9,457 nt of DNA, taken from positions 1 through 9,457 of the forward strand of contig DPYI01000061.1 in NCBI GenBank assembly GCA_003545435.1, given 5' to 3'. The translations under genes were made by a program, and so were the position numbers. This DNA comes from Patescibacteria group bacterium (GTDB taxonomy: Bacteria; Patescibacteriota; Microgenomatia; UBA10105; UBA927). This document shows, in pieces, positions 4,621 through 9,457 of the stretch. The notes under the pieces are model-generated. The model had not been told where the DNA came from and ran no database searches. It saw only the letters and a list, made by a program, of their open reading frames with translations. The number at the start of each line of letters is the position of its first letter. Within the stretch, counting starts at the first letter, position 1.

Positions 4621-5007
4621 ATGAGTAAGGTATCTAAAGATGACATTTTAAAAGCAGTTGAGGGAATGACCGTCCTGGAACTTTCGGATCTGGTCAAAGC
4701 GCTTGAAGAAAAATTCGGCGTCTCTGCAATGCCAGTTGCTACGGCGACACCGGCCGCCTCCGCCGAAGGCTCCGGCGAGCCAAAGGAGGAGCAAACCGTA
4801 TTCAATGTCGTTCTGGCTGAAGCTGGAGCCAATAAAATCGGCGTCATAAAAGCAGTCCGCGAACTCGTGCCGACACTGGGACTTCAGGAAGCAAAGACGC
4901 TCGTTGAATCAGCTCCCAAAGAAGTGCTCACAGGTCAGAACAAATCCGCAGCCGAGGAATCAAAGAAAAAACTGGAGGCCGCGGGTGCAAAAGTCGAATT
5001 AAAATAA
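4621..5007 (+). CDS. rplL: 50S ribosomal protein L7/L12
   Basis: 128 residues from ATG 4621; a GTG at 4609 is part of the Shine-Dalgarno and is not the start. L7/L12 dimers form the mobile stalk that recruits elongation factors and stimulates their GTPase. The N-terminal dimerisation helices (DDILKAVEGMTVLELSDLVKALEEKFGV) are followed by a flexible hinge (about 41-61, Ala/Ser/Gly/Glu/Pro-rich). The C-terminal domain carries KIGVIKAVRELVPTLGLQEAKTLVESAP, the conserved factor-binding helix region, ending in KLEAAGAKVELK. The hinge DNA (4756-4780) contains GCCTCCGCCGAAGGC, a near-palindrome sharing a 10-mer (inverted) with the rplA linker. L7/L12 is needed at several copies per L10, so the separate structured leader may raise its expression. 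A terminator follows; rpoB is not next. Confidence 0.97.
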   Translation: MSKVSKDDILKAVEGMTVLELSDLVKALEEKFGVSAMPVATATPAASAEGSGEPKEEQTVFNVVLAEAGANKIGVIKAVRELVPTLGLQEAKTLVESAPKEVLTGQNKSAAEESKKKLEAAGAKVELK

Positions 5008-5021
5008 TTCCTTAAACCGAC

Positions 5022-5050
5022 TTAATCACACGCACAGGGTGTGTGATTAA
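5022..5050 (+). other. Hairpin after rplL
   Basis: TTAATCACAC (5022-5031) and GTGTGATTAA (5041-5050) form a perfect ten-pair stem with a nine-base loop, directly before the terminator. A tandem hairpin at a ribosomal operon end may protect the mRNA 3' end. Confidence 0.6.
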
Positions 5051-5052
5051 AT

Positions 5053-5087
5053 AAAAAAAATCTCCCTTTCAGGCGGGAGATTTTTTT
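5053..5087 (+). terminator. Intrinsic terminator of rplJ-rplL
   Basis: TCTCCC (5061-5066) pairs with GGGAGA (5075-5080), preceded by an A-run and followed by TTTTTTT (5081-5087). The A- and T-runs extend the stem, so it may work in both directions. Confidence 0.88.
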
Positions 5088-5113
5088 ATGGAAAAATCAA
5101 GTCAGGTGATGAA

Positions 5114-5357
5114 ACTGCTCAAGCACATAATGTAACTTAACCTCTGAACTTTCGCATTTTGTGATTTCTCAATTTTCGTATGATTAATAGCTTATAAGTC
5201 AATGTCATTGCGAGCGCAAGCGAAGCAATCCCAGCCGTTTTAGTGAATCCAAATGGGATTGCTTCGTCGTTTCACTCCTCGCAATGACACTATGGCCTAT
5301 ATTTTCTCAAAGAGCGAAAATTGAGAAGTCAGTTTACACTGCTCAAGCACATAATGT
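5114..5357. repeat. Composite repeat: 20-bp direct repeats around nested inverted repeats
   Basis: ACTGCTCAAGCACATAATGT is present exactly at 5114-5133 and 5338-5357. Inside, TTCTCAATTTTCG (5166-5178) and CGAAAATTGAGAA (5315-5327) are perfect 13-base inverted repeats, and these in turn surround the palindromic element 5203-5289. No transposase is present. The rest of 5088-5361 holds no gene. Confidence 0.65.
5203..5289. mobile_element. 87-bp palindromic MITE/REP-like element (TGTCATTGCGAG ends)
   Basis: Terminal inverted repeats TGTCATTGCGAG (5203-5214) and CTCGCAATGACA (5278-5289), plus inner perfect arms CGAAGCAATCCCA (5221-5233) and TGGGATTGCTTCG (5254-5266). From memory, GTCATTGCGAG...GAAGCAATCCC sequences are widespread short palindromic repeats in unrelated bacterial genomes. 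Non-coding; would form a long hairpin if transcribed. Confidence 0.75.
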
Positions 5358-5361
5358 TTAC

Positions 5362-5390
5362 TTGACAAACATCAAAAAATAGGAGATAAA
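5362..5390 (+). promoter_or_regulatory. Promoter of the cysteine-rich protein pair
   Basis: Perfect TTGACA (5362-5367), 17-base spacer, GATAAA (5385-5390; four of six). It begins four bases after the second 20-bp direct repeat, so the repeat may have landed next to or brought the promoter. Predicted start near 5397, close to the AGGAGG at 5397-5402. Confidence 0.45.
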
Positions 5391-5423
5391 AGATACAGGA
5401 GGTTTCACAAAAAAAATATCCAT

Positions 5424-5843
5424 ATGAAAAAAAATACCAAATCCGCATTTGGCTTAGGGAAACCAATTCAAATAGCGCTTCTCATCGGGTCCGTTATTCT
5501 ATTCGGGATTGTTTTATGGGGAGTTCAAAATGGAACATTTGAGCTGAGGCAACAAGCCGCCGGCAGGGCGTGGCCGACTGTAGGAGCGTCCATAACGTGT
5601 CACAACGCGGACAAAACAGTAAAAGGTGATTGTACGTACTGTACGGAGTATAAGTGTACTAAGAAAAAATCGATAAAGGGGGTGGGTGTGGGAGATTTGG
5701 GACAAAAAGTCTGTTTGGAAGGTAACACAAAAACCGGTGTTTGTGTCGGCGGTACGTGCGTAACGGATGGATCGGCGGGAGAAACCTGTCCTCTGCCTTC
5801 AGGAGTACCTGCTGATCAGCAAAACAGAAGGCGCCTGGAGTAA
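5424..5843 (+). CDS. Membrane-anchored cysteine-rich protein, paralogue 1
   Basis: 139 residues. N-terminus KKNTKSAFGLGKP, one hydrophobic segment (about 15-34, IQIALLIGSVILFGIVLWGV), then QNGTFELRQQAA and an extracellular domain. Eight cysteines at 59, 70, 73, 78, 97, 107, 112 and 122, spaced C-x10-C-x2-C-x4-C-x18-C-x9-C-x4-C-x9-C, ending in KTGVCVGGTCVTDGSAGETCP. This suggests a compact four-disulfide domain outside the membrane. No family recognised; the final C-x9-C-x4-C part resembles small disulfide-rich extracellular modules in general. The AGGAGG at 5397-5402 is 21 bases from the ATG, unusually far, with an A-tract between; no better start exists in frame. The next gene, 28 bases on, is a clear paralogue. 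Secretion is inferred from topology; function unknown. Confidence 0.75.
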   Translation: MKKNTKSAFGLGKPIQIALLIGSVILFGIVLWGVQNGTFELRQQAAGRAWPTVGASITCHNADKTVKGDCTYCTEYKCTKKKSIKGVGVGDLGQKVCLEGNTKTGVCVGGTCVTDGSAGETCPLPSGVPADQQNRRRLE

Positions 5844-5871
5844 TGGGAGAATCAAAGAAAAAAGGAGGGAT

Positions 5872-6312
5872 ATGAAAAACGCGCATACGAAAAAAAACAA
5901 TAAACCCGCATTCGGTTTGGGAAAGCCGGCACAGTGGGTACTTCTCATCGGTTCTGTCATTCTTCTCGGAGTTGTTCTTTGGGGCGTACAAAACGGAACG
6001 TTTGAGCTGAGGCAACAAGCTGCACGCAGGAATTGGCCGACAGCTCAAAGTGCGTCCATAACGTGCTACAATTCAGATCGAACATTAAAACCGGATTGTA
6101 CCTCCTGCACAATAGCTACGTGCAAAAAGCAACAGAGAGTGAGTGGAAATTGGCTTCCTTTTTCCGGTAACAAAATATGTCTGTCTGCTGAAACAAAAAC
6201 CGGTGTTTGTGTCGGCGGCACGTGTGTAACGGATGGCTCGGCGGGAGAAACCTGTCCGAATGCCCAGGAAGATAGCCTGGAGTGGAACCCTGACGGGAAA
6301 AGAGGCTTTTAG
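5872..6312 (+). CDS. Membrane-anchored cysteine-rich protein, paralogue 2
   Basis: 146 residues from ATG 5872. The frame is open further upstream, to 5767, but that part overlaps paralogue 1 and the conserved FGLGKP start favours 5872. AAAGGAGG (5861-5868) is a strong Shine-Dalgarno, but only three bases from the ATG. Hydrophobic segment about 20-39, then QNGTFELRQQAA. Cysteines at 65, 76, 79, 84, 103, 113, 118 and 128 have exactly the spacing of paralogue 1. The two differ most in the 18-residue loop between the fourth and fifth cysteines and at the C-terminus (here EWNPDGKRGF). The DNA of the last cysteine block (6196-6257) differs from paralogue 1 (5730-5791) at only three of 62 positions, so duplication was recent or maintained by gene conversion. 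A terminator follows directly. Function unknown. Confidence 0.77.
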   Translation: MKNAHTKKNNKPAFGLGKPAQWVLLIGSVILLGVVLWGVQNGTFELRQQAARRNWPTAQSASITCYNSDRTLKPDCTSCTIATCKKQQRVSGNWLPFSGNKICLSAETKTGVCVGGTCVTDGSAGETCPNAQEDSLEWNPDGKRGF

Positions 6313-6325
6313 AGAAAAAGACTAT

Positions 6326-6354
6326 CCCTGCTTTACGTATTCGCAGGGTTTTTT
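6326..6354 (+). terminator. Intrinsic terminator of the cysteine-rich pair
   Basis: CCCTGC (6326-6331) pairs with GCAGGG (6343-6348) around an 11-base loop and is followed by TTTTTT (6349-6354), 13 bases after the stop codon. Confidence 0.85.
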
Positions 6355-6487
6355 AGTATCCAAAAAACAATGAATACGAAATTATTCACCGCTGCCCTCC
6401 CGTCCTCCGCTACTAACTCTTCTCATTCTCAGAAATCACAATTCAAAAATACGACAAATATCAAAGGCAGGTCAAAAACAGAGTAGG
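6355..6487. other. Intergenic stretch with no supported gene
   Basis: Nothing convincing. A 38-codon frame at 6370-6486 has no Shine-Dalgarno and reads as low complexity. A promoter for the TasA-like gene should lie here or just after, but no good -35/-10 pair was found; TATACG at 6488-6493 is the nearest -10-like sequence. Confidence 0.4.
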
Positions 6488-6593
6488 TATACGCTCTAAA
6501 ACAATTCAAGGCTTAGCCTTGAATTTAAAGCTAGCCTTTTCTAGTGCAAACGGGCGTAAGAAAATGGAATCACTCGAAAAATACATTTTGCAC
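6488..6593 (+). promoter_or_regulatory. Degenerate tandem copy of the leader RNA motif (copy C)
   Basis: CGGGCGTAAGAAA at 6551-6563 is identical to 6670-6682 in copy B, 119 bases downstream, and 11 of 13 with 4554-4566 in copy A. Before it lie TACGCT (6490-6495) and a perfect ten-pair hairpin AATTCAAGGC-TTA-GCCTTGAATT (6503-6525). After it, AAAATG (6561-6566) can pair with CATTTT (6584-6589), with a CACTCG loop like copy A's CGCTCG. The CCCGCC/GGCGGG stem and the TTTTCA/TATYC parts are missing, so this is a decayed or variant copy. Confidence 0.5.
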
Positions 6594-6601
6594 ATTGATA
6601 A

Positions 6602-6742
6602 GCCCCGCCTATGCTTACTTTGCGACTTTTCAGTACTATCCGTACACGTCGCAAATGGCGCATGTGCGGCGGGCGTAAGAAATTCTAATTGCTCACACTA
6701 AAAATATTTCGTTCGCAAAGAATTTCTAACGGAGGGAGGTGA
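6602..6742 (+). promoter_or_regulatory. Structured 5' leader RNA of the TasA-like gene (motif copy B)
   Basis: P1 CCCGCC (6604-6609)/GGCGGG (6668-6673); P2 ATGC (6611-6614)/GCAT (6660-6663); P3 TTTGCGAC (6619-6626)/GTCGCAAA (6648-6655); asymmetric loop TTTTCA (6627-6632)/AC (6646-6647); P4 GTAC (6633-6636)/GTAC (6642-6645) with loop TATCC; P5 AGAAATTCT (6678-6686)/AGAATTTCT (6719-6727). It ends in TTTCTAA, a strong GGGAGGTGA Shine-Dalgarno, eight bases and ATG 6751, the same GGTGA-to-ATG distance as copy A. P2, P3, P4 and P5 all differ in sequence from copy A while keeping pairing. Confidence 0.75.
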
Positions 6743-6750
6743 GAAAAAAA

Positions 6751-7305
6751 ATGAATAAAATATTTGCAGGTATTTTGGGACTTATGCTTGTTGTTGGCGT
6801 CACGAGCGGTACAGCATACGCATTATTTTCCAGTAAAGCAACAGCAAGCGGACTTACCTTTGCAACCGGTAATGCAGATTTACGAATTTGGGATGGAGAC
6901 AGTTGGGAATCAGACTGGAATCCGTCATTCAATTTTTCAGGTTTGTATCCAGGATTCACCAATTTTCAGCTGTTCTATTTGAAAAACGAAAGCACATCGC
7001 CAATAAACCTTGCTGTTGCAGGGAAAATAAAGCCCGGCGTCACGGAAAATCCCACTGGATCATGGGATACGCTGAAAGGCGTAATTTCTGTAGCAATGAA
7101 TCTGTCAGACGATTCAGCAGGTACTGGATGGCATACGCTGAACGATTGGTTTACAACGGGATACGATCTTCCAGGCGGCGCAATTGCACAAACTGCCCAA
7201 GGCAATTACAAATTTTACGTGCAGGTTGATCCATCAGCAACAGATACGATCGCAAGTAAATCTATAAGCGATCTCGTGTTTGAATTTACCGGCACACAAC
7301 AATAA
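6751..7305 (+). CDS. TasA/camelysin-like secreted surface protein
   Basis: 184 residues from ATG 6751 (GTG 6739 is inside the Shine-Dalgarno). Signal peptide: MNK, hydrophobic core about 4-18, then SGTAYA with likely cleavage after A24, giving LFSSKATASGLTFATGNADLRI. This is the hallmark N-terminus of the TasA/camelysin family (short 'A-FS' start, then an 'F-A/T-G-N/T-x-D-L' strand), whose signal peptides are removed by SipW-type signal peptidases. The remainder is a beta-rich domain (NPSFNFSGLYPGFTNFQLFYLKNESTSPINLAVAG ... YKFYVQVDPSATD), consistent with the jelly-roll of TasA, which forms extracellular fibres in Bacillus. No cysteines. The next gene encodes a SipW-type peptidase, the same pairing as sipW-tasA. 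Expression probably relies on the strong Shine-Dalgarno and the structured leader. Fibre formation is inferred, not shown. Confidence 0.8.
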   Translation: MNKIFAGILGLMLVVGVTSGTAYALFSSKATASGLTFATGNADLRIWDGDSWESDWNPSFNFSGLYPGFTNFQLFYLKNESTSPINLAVAGKIKPGVTENPTGSWDTLKGVISVAMNLSDDSAGTGWHTLNDWFTTGYDLPGGAIAQTAQGNYKFYVQVDPSATDTIASKSISDLVFEFTGTQQ

Positions 7306-7326
7306 ACAGTGTTGTATTTTTCCTAA

Positions 7327-7348
7327 CGGCATGAACTGTTTCGTGCCG
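7327..7348 (+). other. Hairpin between the TasA-like gene and the signal peptidase fusion
   Basis: CGGCATG (7327-7333) pairs with CGTGCCG (7342-7348), seven pairs with one G-T, loop AACTGTTT. No T-run follows, so it is not a full terminator. It may reduce downstream expression or protect the upstream message, giving more substrate than peptidase. Confidence 0.55.
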
Positions 7349-7366
7349 CTAGATAAAAGTGGAACT

Positions 7367-9457
7367 ATGGCAAAAAAAATCACGTCATCACTCCGTACCA
7401 TCGGAAAAATCCTTGAGTGGATGGTTTTTGGCATGCTCATCATTTTGTATCTCATTGTCCTTTCTCCCAATTTACCCACCAAAAAATATGTTTCAACGTA
7501 TATTGTTCAAACCGGATCCATGGAACCGACAATCCATACGGGCTCTATCGCACTTATCCGGCAAATAAATGCAGACCAGATAAAAAAGGGAGATATTATC
7601 ATTTTTACCTCGCCAAAAGACCCAAACCAAACAATTCTTCACCGCGTATTTGAAGTAAAACAAAAAGACAAAAATATCGAGTTTGAAATGAAGGGAGACA
7701 ATAATACTGCTCCGGATAATTGGATGATTCCTGCAGTTTCCATCAAGGGCATATGTTTTAGCACAATTCCTTTTTTGGGCCATCCGGCCGCATTTCTAAA
7801 AACTCAAAAAGGCTTTATCATTCTGATCGGCATTCCCGCCCTATTTCTCATTATTTTACAGATAAAAAAGATACGGGAGGGCATTGATGAAGAAGTACAG
7901 AGACGCATACATAAGCAGATCAAAAAAGAAAAAACGACGGATGTCATAACGGGAATTGGGATTCTGTTGCTTGCAAGTTTAACCGGACTTTTAAGTATTC
8001 AGGCTGTCCGGGCATTGTTCATATCAAAAGCGACAGCCTCCGGTATCACGTTTTCTGTCAAAGACTTTACTCCGCCCACAACTACCGTCTTTATCCAAGG
8101 TGATTTGGATGAAACCAAAAATATCGTGGGGACAGGCGGCTGGCATGGATACGGATGGTATGAAAGGTATGACAATGTGAATCTCCGAATCCAAACAGGT
8201 GATCCGTTCACCCATACGATCAATTATCAACTGCTGAGCGGTGACGTCGCGTGTCCGGTAGCAAGTGATATCAGCTACGTGACAGGACTTGCCCATGACA
8301 CCAACATCGAAAACGTCGTAAACGTTCGAACCAACGGCATCCATACACTGTGTTATTTCGGTACGAATCCTCCGGCATTCTCCGAAGCCGTTGCTCATAA
8401 ACAACTACTAAAATTAGACAGAGAAAATCCTGCTTTTGTGATAACCGGGGCTTCAGGAACCTATTCAGATGGAGTGTATTACAATAATTCCCCGACAGTA
8501 TCCGCAACCGTATCTCCTGCCGACGGATTTTCCGGATACACGCGGGGACGATTTGACCTCACGTATGCAGACGCAGGTCACAACTGCACGACGCCTGTCC
8601 CCTCCGGCGTTATCCCCGGCTATCCGGGATACAATGAAGACAATCTCCTTCCTCCGCATCTTTCTCCCACAAGAACGCTGACCCAGACAAATATTCCGGA
8701 CGGGAACTGGTGTTTCCGTATCTGGGTGTATGATGACGTGCAAAATAAATCAGGATATCAAGACGTTTCATTTACTGTTGACACATCTATCCCGACTGCC
8801 TCTCTTTCCGTCACCGGCTCGTGGACGAAAAAAGTGGAAGAAAACATTGACAACGGAGGGTTTGAAAGCGGCGGGACGACGGATTGGAAAACAGCAGGCA
8901 ACGTGACAACGATTGCCTCAGACACCATCGGCACGACACCCATCACGCCAACCGGAACAGCCATGGCCAGGATCGGGCAAACGTCCGGCAGTTCCGGAAA
9001 CTATGCCTGGGAAAACCGGCTCATGCAATCCATACCGGCCGGCGCCAAAAGCCTGTCGCTTTTTTACAACTTTCTCACGCGGGACTATTTTCTTGATGAT
9101 CCGGGATTTTTTATCCGGTTAAACGGAAAAGATATTTTCCATACAAGTGCGTGGATGGCTGACACGCTGGTCGATCCTTTCGATTCTGTATATTCAACAG
9201 GCTGGACGCAGTGGTACTATGACCTCTCAACCATCACCGATCCTTTCATCAACCTCAGTATTTCAGCCGGCAACACGGGTGATCAGGACGTACAATCATG
9301 GGTATATATCGACCAAGTAACGACGTATGTGGTCGCAGCTCCGTCTCACGCCCAGTATTCGTTTACCGGAACGGACACGGGAACAGGGATCAGCAAGTTT
9401 TATTATAATATCGATTCGGCGGTCGATTATACCCTATACACAACTCCTTTCAAGATT
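7367..9457 (+). CDS. SipW-type signal peptidase I fused to TasA-like signal and large extracellular region (partial, 697+ aa)
   Basis: Open without a stop from ATG 7367 to the window end. Residues 17-33 are a membrane anchor; TGSMEPT holds the nucleophile Ser51. His92 (ILHRV) sits where bacterial type I enzymes have lysine, as in archaeal/ER and SipW peptidases (S26B). Box E is KGDNNTAPDN (109-118). A second membrane segment spans 150-166, then a charged linker. Unusually, residues 193-213 form a third hydrophobic segment, followed by VRA and LFISKATASGITF (217-229), almost the mature start of the upstream TasA-like protein (LFSSKATASGLTF). Then comes an extracellular region: beta-rich Ig-like segments to about 490 (FTVDTSIPTASLSV at 469), a carbohydrate-binding-like jelly roll (NGGFESGG at 496 to WVYIDQV near 650), and an OmpL47-like start (GISKFYYNID). 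Domain names beyond the peptidase are by pattern only. Weak Shine-Dalgarno. Confidence 0.82.
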   Translation, partial: MAKKITSSLRTIGKILEWMVFGMLIILYLIVLSPNLPTKKYVSTYIVQTGSMEPTIHTGSIALIRQINADQIKKGDIIIFTSPKDPNQTILHRVFEVKQKDKNIEFEMKGDNNTAPDNWMIPAVSIKGICFSTIPFLGHPAAFLKTQKGFIILIGIPALFLIILQIKKIREGIDEEVQRRIHKQIKKEKTTDVITGIGILLLASLTGLLSIQAVRALFISKATASGITFSVKDFTPPTTTVFIQGDLDETKNIVGTGGWHGYGWYERYDNVNLRIQTGDPFTHTINYQLLSGDVACPVASDISYVTGLAHDTNIENVVNVRTNGIHTLCYFGTNPPAFSEAVAHKQLLKLDRENPAFVITGASGTYSDGVYYNNSPTVSATVSPADGFSGYTRGRFDLTYADAGHNCTTPVPSGVIPGYPGYNEDNLLPPHLSPTRTLTQTNIPDGNWCFRIWVYDDVQNKSGYQDVSFTVDTSIPTASLSVTGSWTKKVEENIDNGGFESGGTTDWKTAGNVTTIASDTIGTTPITPTGTAMARIGQTSGSSGNYAWENRLMQSIPAGAKSLSLFYNFLTRDYFLDDPGFFIRLNGKDIFHTSAWMADTLVDPFDSVYSTGWTQWYYDLSTITDPFINLSISAGNTGDQDVQSWVYIDQVTTYVVAAPSHAQYSFTGTDTGTGISKFYYNIDSAVDYTLYTTPFKI

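Noticed and set aside
4616..4847. Minus-strand frame opposite rplL
   Set aside because: Mirror of rplL codon usage; rplL is unambiguous.
5114..5357. Complete transposon
   Set aside because: The repeats are clear but there is no transposase or any open frame in between.
6370..6486. 38-codon frame after the terminator
   Set aside because: No Shine-Dalgarno, low-complexity Ser/Thr/Lys composition, lies in a leader region.
6519..6701. 60-codon frame through the leader RNA copies
   Set aside because: Shadow of the structured RNA; its cysteine-containing peptide arises from stem sequence.
8024..9122. Several frames on both strands inside the long fusion gene
   Set aside because: The continuous 697-codon frame with recognisable domains explains the sequence; the others are shadows.

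Overview
The window looks like a chromosomal segment of a Candidate Phyla Radiation (Patescibacteria) bacterium, most likely in the Microgenomates group. This is inferred from three things. Ribosomal protein L1 carries a long lysine/glutamate-rich N-terminal extension. Small membrane-anchored proteins have a short 'VQNGTFELRQQAA' stretch just after the membrane segment. Intergenic regions are long and full of small palindromic repeats. All genes read cleanly with the standard bacterial code, and no tRNA, rRNA, CRISPR array or transposase is visible.

Layout. (1) 1-83: last codons of an unidentified plus-strand gene. (2) 250-1664, minus strand: a membrane-anchored SH3-like small protein, and upstream of it a HEPN / MNT-type nucleotidyltransferase pair whose reading frames overlap. 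A promoter with almost no 5' leader drives the pair. (3) 1985-5087, plus strand: the ribosomal stalk genes rplK-rplA, then rplJ-rplL. The two pairs are separated by an internal promoter, a terminator and a structured rplJ leader that buries the start codon. (4) 5362-6354: two tandem paralogous secreted or anchored proteins with eight cysteines at identical spacing, ending in a terminator. (5) 6488-9457: a TasA/camelysin-like surface protein followed by a very long protein. The long protein fuses a SipW-type signal peptidase to a second TasA-like signal sequence and a large extracellular region, and runs off the window end.

Two things stand out. First, a structured RNA sits directly upstream of the Shine-Dalgarno of both rplL and the TasA-like gene. 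The two copies share loops and architecture, but four of their five stems differ by compensating base changes, which is strong internal evidence for a selected RNA fold. A degenerate third copy lies in tandem before the TasA-like gene. I do not recognise it as a named RNA family. Second, the signal peptidase and a candidate substrate are one polypeptide.

Small palindromic repeats occur between genes and also inside coding sequence, in the L1 and L7/L12 linkers, recalling palindromic elements that insert in frame.
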